A DNA stretch of 50,152 nucleotides from an uncultured Collinsella sp. (GTDB lineage Bacteria > Actinomycetota > Coriobacteriia > Coriobacteriales > Coriobacteriaceae). The notes below the pieces were generated by a model. The model was not told the DNA's origin. It made no database searches and saw only the letters and a program-made list of their open reading frames with translations. The translations under genes were made by a program, and so were the position numbers. Within the stretch, counting starts at the first letter, position 1. Every line of letters starts with the position of its first letter. Shown here one piece after another: positions 1 to 7,500 of the stretch. The stretch is from positions 1-50,152 of the forward strand of contig CAKTWE010000002.1 in the NCBI GenBank assembly GCA_934630385.1, written 5' to 3'.

Positions 1-76
1 GCCCGTTCGTCTAGCGGTTTAGGACGCCGCCCTCTCAAGGCGGAGATCACCAGTTCGAATCTGGTACGGGCTACCA
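1..76 (+). tRNA. tRNA-Glu (CUC anticodon), first base cut off by the window edge
   Basis: The cloverleaf is readable. The anticodon stem is CCGCC/GGCGG around loop CTCTCAA, giving anticodon CUC at 34-36 of the loop, which reads GAG. The T arm is ACCAG-TTCGAAT-CTGGT. The 3' acceptor strand at 66-72 needs one more 5' base than the window has, so the gene starts one base upstream. The discriminator is A73 and the CCA end is encoded at 74-76. The TCGTCTAG D-arm start matches bacterial tRNA-Glu. Confidence 0.95.
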
Positions 77-86
77 AAATTGAACG

Positions 87-114
87 CCCGGGCCTCGTAA
101 GAGACCCGGGTTTT
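87..114 (+). terminator. Rho-independent terminator after tRNA-Glu
   Basis: CCCGGG at 87-92 pairs with CCCGGG at 105-110. An inner CTC/GAG pair closes a GTAA loop, and four T follow. It ends the tRNA transcript just before the TPR gene. Confidence 0.8.
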
Positions 115-123
115 GTGTATCGA

Positions 124-135
124 CCGTATATACGG
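124..135. promoter_or_regulatory. 12-base perfect palindrome before the TPR gene
   Basis: CCGTATATACGG is a perfect palindrome 35 bases before the TPR start codon. It contains TATATA, which could serve as a -10 element, or it could be an operator. No good -35 element is visible because the tRNA terminator lies just upstream. Confidence 0.35.
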
Positions 136-170
136 CGCCTGCCGTGTTTCGCCCAGATCGAGGAGTAGCC

Positions 171-1088
171 ATGGATCTGCCCATCAGCTTGCAAGACATC
201 ACGTATGCCGAGAACTATCTGGCGCAGGGCGACCTGGCCACGGCGACGCCGCTGTTGGAGCGTCTGGTTGAGCTCGCCGAGGAGTATATCGATGCCGAGT
301 GCAAGACGGAGGAGAACCGCCAGTACTTTAGCTTCGATAGCAAGTTTGAGCGTCTGGCCTACCGCCGCGTGGAAAAGGATCCGCGCGAGCTGGTTCAGGT
401 CGAGGTGCCCTTTGATCACCTGTATTCCGACATGGCGTATGCCTACATTCGCCAACAGGATTATGTGAGTGCTCGCAACGCCTTGATGCAGGCCGTGCGC
501 TGGGATCCTATGAACTGCAACTATCGCCTGGATCTGGCCGAGCTGTTCCGCGCGCTCGAGGACAAGCAGGAGTGGGCTTCGCTTTCGTTTTCGGTGCTGG
601 AGCGTGCGAGCGACGGTAAGTGTGCCGCCCGCGCCTATGCCAATCTAGGTCAGTACTTCTTGGAGCCCGAGACCGAGAATGTCTCGGCCGCCGTGGGTTG
701 TGCGCGCCTGGCGTTGCGTCTGGCGCCTGGCGATGCGCATACGACGCGCCTGCTCAACAAGATTCATACTGCCTACCCCGATGCCGCCGAGGAGAGCGAC
801 GAGCACGTGATGGGCGAGCTGAGCCTGCAAGGCGTGCCGACCTCACCTTCGGCTGAGATTGCCATTTGCCTGATCATGTGTGCAACCGATGCTGCGAATG
901 ATGGTGACAAGCGCGAGGCGACGCGTCTGACGGTGCGTGCTCGCGACTTGGTGGGCGAGGAGGCCTGCGCAGCGATTATCAAACTGGTGCGCGAGAGCGA
1001 CGCCGAGCTTAATGCTGAGCGCAAGGCAAAGCGCGACGCTGCGGGCAAGGGTTCCGATGGCGCCAAGGAGGCCGGCGATGCCCAGTAA
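171..1088 (+). CDS. TPR-repeat protein of unknown function
   Basis: A 305-residue soluble, acidic protein. Residues about 75-140 hold TPR-like helical pairs (an SDMAYAYIRQQDYVSARNAL stretch followed by a DPMNCNYRLDLAELF helix), so it is probably a protein-binding scaffold. The C-terminus is rich in Ala, Lys and Glu. The ATG at 171 is preferred over the ATG at 144 because AGGAG at 161-165 is correctly spaced. The last 11 bases overlap the start of smpB, so the two are probably co-transcribed and translationally coupled. No signal peptide or membrane segment is seen. The exact role is unknown. Confidence 0.85.
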   Translation: MDLPISLQDITYAENYLAQGDLATATPLLERLVELAEEYIDAECKTEENRQYFSFDSKFERLAYRRVEKDPRELVQVEVPFDHLYSDMAYAYIRQQDYVSARNALMQAVRWDPMNCNYRLDLAELFRALEDKQEWASLSFSVLERASDGKCAARAYANLGQYFLEPETENVSAAVGCARLALRLAPGDAHTTRLLNKIHTAYPDAAEESDEHVMGELSLQGVPTSPSAEIAICLIMCATDAANDGDKREATRLTVRARDLVGEEACAAIIKLVRESDAELNAERKAKRDAAGKGSDGAKEAGDAQ

Positions 1089-1548
1089 GCGCGAGCGCAA
1101 GCTTATCTCCAAGAATCGTTCGGCGCATCACGAGTATTTTATCGACGAGACGTTCGAATGCGGAATTGAACTGAGCGGCACCGAGGTCAAGTCGATTCGC
1201 GAGCGCGCGTGCCAGATCACTGACACCTTTGCGCTGATTCGTGGCGGCGAGTGCTGGCTCGTGGGTCTGCATATTCACCCTTATAGCCATGGTGGCGTGT
1301 GGAACCGCGACCCTGATCGCCGTCGTCGTCTGCTGCTGCACCGCAAGGAGATTGACTTTCTCGACGGTAAGCTGCGTAATCGCGGCTATGCCCTGGTGCC
1401 GTTGGAGCTCTACTTTAATACCGACGGCCGCGTAAAGCTGCTGCTGGGTCTAGGCCGTGGTAAGAAGCTCTACGACAAGCGCGAAGACATGGCCAAGCGC
1501 GACGTGCAGCGCGAAATCGATCGCGCGCTTAAGGAGCGTAATCGCTAG
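1078..1548 (+). CDS. smpB: SsrA-binding protein SmpB
   Basis: A 156-residue protein, the usual SmpB length. Family landmarks are visible: an N-terminal KLISKNRSAHHEYFI segment, the GIELSGTEVKSIR strand, HIHPYSHG, and a basic C-terminal tail beginning LGRGKKLYDKRE that enters the decoding centre. SmpB binds tmRNA and delivers it to stalled ribosomes in trans-translation. The start ATG at 1078 lies inside the end of the TPR gene, whose GGAGG near 1067 acts as ribosome site. No tmRNA gene is seen in this window. Confidence 0.97.
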   Translation: MPSKRERKLISKNRSAHHEYFIDETFECGIELSGTEVKSIRERACQITDTFALIRGGECWLVGLHIHPYSHGGVWNRDPDRRRRLLLHRKEIDFLDGKLRNRGYALVPLELYFNTDGRVKLLLGLGRGKKLYDKREDMAKRDVQREIDRALKERNR

Positions 1549-1560
1549 GCGCTCTGTATA

Positions 1561-1627
1561 AGTTGCGGTGGAATATGGACTGTTTTGCCTGTTTGAGGGG
1601 CTATTCAGTCCCTATTTCACCGCAACT
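1561..1627. repeat. Long imperfect inverted repeat (REP/MITE-like hairpin)
   Basis: Arms of 22 bases at 1561-1582 and 1606-1627 pair with two mismatches. The left arm starts AGTTGCGGTG and the right arm ends CACCGCAACT. The loop is 23 bases. No T-run follows, so it is unlikely to be the smpB terminator. It looks like a dispersed palindromic element. Confidence 0.6.
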
Positions 1628-1669
1628 GCGGACGTCTCATCTTTCTTACTGTTCTGACACATATGTTTC

Positions 1670-1704
1670 AAAGGCAGTGTCCGTTGTGGGCGCCGCCTTT
1701 TTTT
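1670..1704 (+). terminator. Rho-independent terminator downstream of smpB
   Basis: AAAGGC at 1670-1675 pairs with GCCTTT at 1695-1700. The stem extends inward with G-C and G-U pairs and runs into seven T. It separates smpB from the flavin reductase gene. Confidence 0.7.
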
Positions 1705-1755
1705 GTGGGTACATACATCCATGAGGTTCCAACCCGGGTTAGGGGAGTGATTGTT

Positions 1756-2259
1756 ATGGACAAAACTGCGTTCTTTACCATGCCGAGCGGTCTGTACGTG
1801 GTGAGCGCCGCGGCAGACGGGCTGCGCGCCGGCTGCGTCATCAACACTGCGGTGCAGGTGACGTCCATGCCGCCGCGCATTTCGGTTGCCGTGAACAAGG
1901 ACAACGTCACCTCGGGCGTCATCGCATCGGCCAAAGCGTTCGCGCTGACCGTGATCGATCAGACCGCCGATATGCTCTACATCGGTAACTTTGGGTTCCG
2001 CAGCAGCAGCGACTATGACAAGTTTGCCAAGTACGAGACTCGCGAGACTGCTCTCGGCATGCCTTATGTGCCCGAGCACGCGGCGGCGCTGTTTAGCTGC
2101 CGTTTAATCGACACTGTGGATGTGGGCACGCATCTACTGTTTATCGGCGAGGTCGAGGATGCCGAGCGCCTAAGCGACGAGACGCCACTCACCTACGATT
2201 ACTACCATAAGGTCCTGAAGGGCAAGACGCCTCCGAAGGCGTCCTCGTATCAAGGCTAG
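1756..2259 (+). CDS. Flavin reductase-like FMN-binding protein
   Basis: A 167-residue protein of the flavin-reductase-like split-barrel family. Typical features are an N-terminal SGLYVVSAAADG strand, the NTAVQVTSMPPRISVAVNK block that binds FMN, and the later SCRLIDTVDVGTHLLFIGEV strand. This fold is the reductase half of high-molecular-weight rubredoxin, which passes electrons from NAD(P)H to flavodiiron O2 or NO reductases. A rubredoxin gene follows 89 bases downstream, which supports that role here. The ATG at 1756 follows AGGGGAG at 1741-1747. It could instead be a stand-alone flavin reductase. Confidence 0.85.
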   Translation: MDKTAFFTMPSGLYVVSAAADGLRAGCVINTAVQVTSMPPRISVAVNKDNVTSGVIASAKAFALTVIDQTADMLYIGNFGFRSSSDYDKFAKYETRETALGMPYVPEHAAALFSCRLIDTVDVGTHLLFIGEVEDAERLSDETPLTYDYYHKVLKGKTPPKASSYQG

Positions 2260-2276
2260 AAATGTTTTAAAAATAC

Positions 2277-2304
2277 TTGCATTATATTATTGAGAATCTA
2301 TACT
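2277..2304 (+). promoter_or_regulatory. Promoter of the rubredoxin gene
   Basis: TTGCAT (2277-2282), a 16-base spacer and TATACT (2299-2304), in the most AT-rich stretch nearby. It suggests the rubredoxin can be transcribed independently of the flavin reductase. Confidence 0.6.
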
Positions 2305-2348
2305 GATAAATGAAGTACATCACCAGTCGCGTTCGAGAGGAGAACATC

Positions 2349-2492
2349 ATGGCTGAGGAGAAGAAGACGTACAAGTTCGTGTGCACCGTTTGCGGTTACG
2401 AGGTTGAGGTCGACACGCCCGAGCTGCCCGAGGATTACGTGTGCCCGGTGTGCGGCGTCGGTCCCGATCAGTTTGAGCTCGTCGAGGAGTAG
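2349..2492 (+). CDS. Rubredoxin
   Basis: A 47-residue protein with the two rubredoxin knuckles, CTVCGYEV and [11 protein letters not shown], whose four Cys bind one iron. The start at 2349 is chosen over an ATG at 2310 because GAGAGGAG at 2335-2342 precedes it and the family needs no extension. It is a small cytoplasmic electron carrier. With the adjacent flavin reductase it probably forms a two-protein equivalent of high-molecular-weight rubredoxin for O2 or peroxide detoxification. Confidence 0.95.
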   Translation: MAEEKKTYKFVCTVCGYEVEVDTPELPEDYVCPVCGVGPDQFELVEE

Positions 2493-2531
2493 CTCGCAGG
2501 CACACGACTTGCAGAACATATAGCTCTGTCC

Positions 2532-2568
2532 AAGGGCCCCGGTCTTTCATCCCGGCCGGGGCCCTTTT
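2532..2568 (+). terminator. Rho-independent terminator after rubredoxin
   Basis: AAGGGCCCCGG at 2532-2542 pairs with CCGGGGCCC ending at 2564, followed by TTTT. Confidence 0.85.
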
Positions 2569-2636
2569 CCTCCGTCCCCAAGGGATCACGGTTGCTGTTG
2601 GCCGATCCTGTCTGTTGTGAGTCCGGCCGACCTTTT

Positions 2637-2853
2637 GTCTCAATCTGTAACATCTAACGACTCAAAACGGGTCTTCTTGTTACAGATCAAGACAAACCAA
2701 AACCGTTTGGCAGAAGATCTCAATCTGTAACATCTAGACACGTAAAACCCCTCTATCTGTTACAGATTGAGACAAACGGAGCTGTCCCTCGGAATAATCT
2801 CGATCTGTAACATCTAACGGCTCAAAACGGGTCTTCCTGTTACAGATCGAGAC
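2637..2853. repeat. Array A: three 57-base inverted-repeat units, 80-base period
   Basis: Units at 2637-2693, 2717-2773 and 2797-2853. Each has a 16-base left arm (type GTCTCAATCTGTAACA), a 25-base loop and a 16-base right arm (type TGTTACAGATCAAGAC). Spacers are exactly 23 bases. The array fills the gap between the convergent rubredoxin and NRAMP genes. No gene is seen in 2569-2880. Confidence 0.95.
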
Positions 2854-2880
2854 GTTTGTCTGGGTAGGAGCCCCGCCCCA

Positions 2881-4137
2881 TTACATCCCGGTCAACAGCA
2901 CGGCGTCGAGTGCCGTTACGACGACACCAATCCCTACAAGCAGCACGTTGAGCGGGCGCGAGTTGGCGTATTTGCCCATGACGCGGCGTGAGCTGGTGAG
3001 CCGTATGAGCACAAAGACCGTAATCGGCAGCTGAAGCGACAGCAGCGCCTGACTCCAGATGAGACCTTCAAAAGGATTTGGGACGACCAGGCACGCCGTC
3101 ACTGCGCCGACGAAACAGGCTGTCACCCCGATCGAGGAGTGTCGGTCGTGGATGTCGTATTCCTCGTCGAACATGCCCGCGGTGATGGTGCCCGCCGCCA
3201 TGCCCGCCGTCACACTACTCGATATGCCCGCAAACAGCAGTGCCACCGCAAAGATGGTCGAGCTTGCCGGGCCCAGAATGGGGGAGAGCGTGGCCGCTGC
3301 GACGGCGAGGTCGTCTACGACAATGCCGTGCGCAAAGAAGGTCGTTGCGGCCAGGATGACCATGGCCGAGTTGATTGCCCAGCCCACGCCCATCGAAAAG
3401 AGCGTGTCGAAGAGCTCGTAGCGCAGACGCTCTTCGATAACCTGCTCGCCTTGGCCTTCGAAGTGCATGGATTGGATGACCTCGGAGTGCAGGAAGAGGT
3501 TGTGGGGCATAACGACCGCACCCAGGACACTCACGATAATCGCGGCAGAGCCAGTGGGCATACTGGGCGTGATCCAGCTTGCGGCGGCTTGCGGCCAGTC
3601 GACCTTGACCAGCGCAAGCTCGGCCAAAAACGAGAGTCCTACCACGCCTACGAAGGCGATGATCCAGCGTTCGGCTCGCTTGTAGGGGTTCGTCATGAGC
3701 ATCGCCATCGATACTGCCGCCACGATGACGCAGCCCGCGCGCACGGGCTGCGCAAAGAGCATTTGAAGGGCAATTGCGCCGCCCAGGACCTCGGCCATGG
3801 CGGTGGCGATGGTCGCGAGATAGGCACTGGCGAGCACCGTACGCCCGACGAAGCGGGGGAGAAAGCGGGTTGTGGCCTCGGCAAGACAGGCACCCGTGGC
3901 GATACCCAGGTGCGCCGCGTTGTGCTGCAGCACAATGAGCATAATCGTGGACAGCGTGACGATCCACAGCAGCGCGTAGCCAAACTGCGAACCCGCGGCC
4001 ATGTTGGAGGCCCAGTTGCCCGGGTCGATAAAGCCGACGGTCACGAGCAGCCCGGGGCCGATATGCCGCGCAATGTCTAGGCCTCCGTGACCACCGGTGC
4101 GCCGGGAGCCAAAGTGTTGTTTGAGATGGTTGAGCAT
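2881..4137 (-). CDS. mntH: NRAMP-family divalent metal transporter (MntH-like)
   Basis: A 418-residue integral membrane protein with about 11 hydrophobic segments, the usual NRAMP size. The two metal-site signatures are present: DPGN at residues 38-41 in the first membrane helix and AVVMPHN around 207-213 in the sixth. These coordinate Mn2+ or Fe2+, taken up with protons. The ATG at 4137 is chosen because AGGAG lies 7 bases upstream on this strand; a longer start would add 12 poor residues. It is transcribed away from gltB. Manganese versus iron preference cannot be told from sequence alone. Confidence 0.9.
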   Translation of the reverse strand: MLNHLKQHFGSRRTGGHGGLDIARHIGPGLLVTVGFIDPGNWASNMAAGSQFGYALLWIVTLSTIMLIVLQHNAAHLGIATGACLAEATTRFLPRFVGRTVLASAYLATIATAMAEVLGGAIALQMLFAQPVRAGCVIVAAVSMAMLMTNPYKRAERWIIAFVGVVGLSFLAELALVKVDWPQAAASWITPSMPTGSAAIIVSVLGAVVMPHNLFLHSEVIQSMHFEGQGEQVIEERLRYELFDTLFSMGVGWAINSAMVILAATTFFAHGIVVDDLAVAAATLSPILGPASSTIFAVALLFAGISSSVTAGMAAGTITAGMFDEEYDIHDRHSSIGVTACFVGAVTACLVVPNPFEGLIWSQALLSLQLPITVFVLIRLTSSRRVMGKYANSRPLNVLLVGIGVVVTALDAVLLTGM

Positions 4138-4173
4138 GGTGCGCTCCTGTGTGCCGTTTGCTTGACGCCGCAA

Positions 4174-4215
4174 AGCATACCCGTTTTAGGCTCTAGAGTT
4201 AACCAAGACTAACAA
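4174..4215 (-). promoter_or_regulatory. Candidate promoter and metal-regulator site of the NRAMP gene
   Basis: On the minus strand, TTAACT (4202-4197), a 17-base spacer and TATGCT (4179-4174) form a plausible promoter. The AT-rich stretch 4199-4215 (TTAACCAAGACTAACAA) overlaps the -35 and loosely resembles DtxR/MntR-type half-sites. Regulator identity is a guess. Confidence 0.4.
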
Positions 4216-4259
4216 AATTGTTGTATTTGAATAGGATGGTGAAAGGGGGCTGCCGAAAT

Positions 4260-4396
4260 GTCTTGATCTGTAACAACTAGGGATGGAAATTGGGCCTAGG
4301 TGTTACAGATCGAGACAAACCAAAACCGTCCTGCAGAAAATCTCAATCTGTAACATCTAGGCGCCAAAATCGGTTCCTCCTGTTACAGATTGAGAT
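4260..4396. repeat. Array B: two 57-base inverted-repeat units, 80-base period
   Basis: Units at 4260-4316 and 4340-4396 with a 23-base spacer that resembles the first spacer of array A (both begin AAACCAAAACCGT). The array lies between the divergent NRAMP and gltB genes, so it cannot be only a terminator. Confidence 0.95.
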
Positions 4397-4475
4397 GTTT
4401 GAAGCGGTGAGCTTACAAGCCGAACTTGGGGACTGACGTACACGTTTGATGGCAAGACGTTGATGGTCGGTGTGC

Positions 4476-4507
4476 GTTACGCGATTGTTTCGAAACGGGT
4501 GAGAAAC
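4476..4507 (+). promoter_or_regulatory. GlnR-like dyad operator upstream of gltB
   Basis: Four five-base half-sites lie in register: GTTAC, 6 bases, GTTTC, then GAAAC, 6 bases, GAAAC. Half-sites within each pair start 11 bases apart, one helical turn. This resembles actinobacterial GlnR boxes (GTNAC-n6-GAAAC), though arranged as an inverted pair. It ends 69 bases before gltB, fitting nitrogen control of glutamate synthase. Confidence 0.5.
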
Positions 4508-4576
4508 ACAGCGATACCCCGATGCTCCTAGTATGCCTATTCAACTGACTGTCTAAATATCTAGGGGAGGATCGCG

Positions 4577-7500
4577 ATGCAGGCAGATTCCGCTCAGCAG
4601 CAGGGCCTTTATCGCCCCGAATTCGACCACGATGCATGTGGCATCGGCGCGCTTGCCGATATCAACGGTGAGCGCCATCACCAGATTCTGGACGATGCAC
4701 TGTCCATTCTGGTCAACTTGGAGCACCGCGGCGGCACGGGACTCGAGAAGAACACCGGCGACGGCGCTGGCATCCTGTTCCAGGTTCCGCATCACTTTTT
4801 CCGTAAAGAGGCTCAAAAGTGCGGCCAGATTCTGCCGGCAGAGGGCGACTATGGCGTGGCCATGCTGTTCTTCCCGCAGGACGACAAGGGCGTAGAGGAT
4901 GCCCGCCGCGTGTTTGAGGAGGGCTGCGCCGAGGCCGGCGTGCCGCTGCTCTTTTGGCGCGAGGTGCCGGTCGACCCGCACGACCTGGGCGAGACGGCGC
5001 GCGCCTGCATGCCCACCATCTTGCAGGCCTTCCTGGGCCGCCCCGCCGACACGCCCGCCGGCGATGCCTTTGAGCGTCGCCTGTACGTGTGCCGTCGCAC
5101 CATCGAGAAGAAGGCCGACGCCGAGTTTGCCCTGTGCGACAAGATCTTCTATGTGTGCTCTATGAGCTCGCGCACCATCGTGTACAAGGGCATGCTGGTC
5201 GCCACGCAGATGCGCCGCTTCTTCATCGACCTCAACGACGCCGCCGTCAAGACGGCCGTGGCGCTCGTCCACTCGCGCTACTCCACCAACACCACGCCCA
5301 GCTGGGAGCGCGCGCACCCCAACCGCTTTATCATCCACAACGGCGAGATCAACACCCTCAAAGGCAACGTCAACTGGATCCGCGCCCGCGAGCCCAACCT
5401 GTACAGCCCCGTGCTGCAGCACGACCTTGAGCGCGTGATGCCTATCATCAACCGCGAGGGCTCCGACTCCGCGATTCTGGACAACGTGCTCGAGTTTTTG
5501 GTCATGAACGGCCGTCCGCTCACGCGTGCCGCGTCCATGTTGCTGCCCGAGCCGTGGGACCACAACGACAACCTGAGTGAGGAGCGCCGCGCCTACGACG
5601 CTTACCAGTCCATGCTCATGGAGCCGTGGGACGGTCCTGCCGCTATCGCCTTTACCGATGGCCGTACCCTGGGCGCCGCCCTCGACCGTAACGGCCTGCG
5701 TCCCGCCCGCTATTATGTGACGCGCGACGGTCGCTTTATGCTGGCAAGCGAGGTGGGCACCATCGAGGTGAGCCCCGAGAACATCCTGACGAGCGGCTGT
5801 CTGGGGCCGGGCCAGATGCTCGAGGTCGATTTTGCCCGCGGGCGCGTCATCTACAACAACGAGCTGCGCGCCCGTTACGCCAAGGAAAAGCCCTACCGTG
5901 ATTGGATTGCCGAGGAGACGCTGACCGTCGACGTGCTCGATAGGCCTGCCGCGGCAACGCCCGCCGAGGACGCCGAGGTACCCGCCGCCGTGCGCATGGC
6001 TAAGCTCGGGTATCACTGGGATGACGTCGACGAGGTCGTGCGTCCCATGGCCCAGCAGGGCAAGGCCCCGCTCGCCTCGATGGGCATCGACGCGCCGCTG
6101 GCTTGTCTGTCCAAGAAGACGCGTTCGTTCTTCGACTACTTCTATCAGCTGTTCGCTCAGGTCACGAACCCGCCCATCGACGCCCTTCGCGAGCATATGG
6201 TCACCTCGACCACGCTCTACCTGGGCAACCACGGCAACTTGCTCGAGGACTCCCGTACGGCCTGCCAGCTGGTGCGCTTGGAGCGTCCGCTGCTGAGTGA
6301 GGAAGAGTTTGACCGCATCTGCGCCATCGACCGCGTGGGCTTTAAGACCCGCCGTTTCCGTGCCGTCTACCGCCGCGATGCCGGCGAGGGCGCGCTGCAG
6401 GCTGCGCTCAAGCAGCTTGCAGAGGACGTTGAGGCTGCGGTCCGCGACGGCGTGAACATCGTGGTGTTGAGCGATCGTGCCGCTGCGGGTGAGGTGCCCG
6501 TGCCGTCGCTGCTCGCCGTGGGCTGCGTGCACAACCACCTGATCCGCGCCGGCGTGCGTACCTTTGCCGACATCGTGGTGGAGTGCGGCGACGCCGTGTC
6601 CCCGCACGACTTTGCGGCTCTGGTGGGCTACTCCGCGAGCGGCATCTATCCGTACAACGCACACGCGTGCATCCGCGATCTGGCGGCACGCGGCGACCTG
6701 GACGTGACGGCCGAGCAGGGCATCGCCAACTACAACAAGGCTGCGACCGCCGGCATCGTCTCCATCATGTCCAAGATGGGCATCTCCACGGTGCAGAGCT
6801 ACCATTCGGCGCAGATCTTCGAGGCCGTGGGCTTTACACCGGAGTTCGTCAACGCGTACTTCGCCGGCACGGTGAGCCGTGTGGGCGGTATGGGCGTCGA
6901 GGACGTTGAGCGCGAGCAAAACGAGCGCTACGACGCTGCGCTCGCTATCCTTAAGAGCCCGGCTCCCGATCAGCTGCCCACGCTGGGTCTGACCAAGTGG
7001 CGCCCACTCGGCGGCGAGGATCACCTCATCGATCCGCAGACTGTCTACTTGCTGCAGACCGCCTGCCGTGAGGACAGCTACGACACCTTTAAGGAGTACA
7101 GCGCCCGCCTGCACCGCACCGGCCGTGCCGTGCGCCTGCGCGACCTGCTGGACTTTGATGCCAGCGGCCGTACGCCGGTTTCGCTCGACGAGGTGGAGCC
7201 CGCGCTCAACATCGTCCGCCGCTTTAACACCGGCGCCATGTCGTATGGCTCCATCAGCAAAGAGGCACACGAGTGCATGGCCATCGCCATGAACCGCCTG
7301 CACGGCCGTTCCAACTCCGGCGAGGGCGGCGAGGATCCGCGTCGCGAGACCCCGCTGGCTAACGGCGACTCCAAGAACTCCGCGATCAAGCAGGTAGCAA
7401 GCGCACGCTTTGGCGTGACGAGCCGCTACCTGTGCAGCGCCTTCGAGATTCAGATCAAGATGGCCCAGGGCGCCAAGCCCGGCGAGGGTGGTCACCTGCC

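Noticed and set aside
2281..2306. Fur box before the rubredoxin
   Set aside because: TGAGAAT next to TATACT looks half Fur-like, but the second half matches at only two of seven positions. It reads better as a plain promoter.
2637..2853. The repeat arrays as CRISPR arrays
   Set aside because: The regular 80-base period recalls CRISPR, but each period contains two inverted copies of the arm, spacers of only 23 bases that are partly alike between arrays, and no cas genes. Loops are semi-conserved, not unique.
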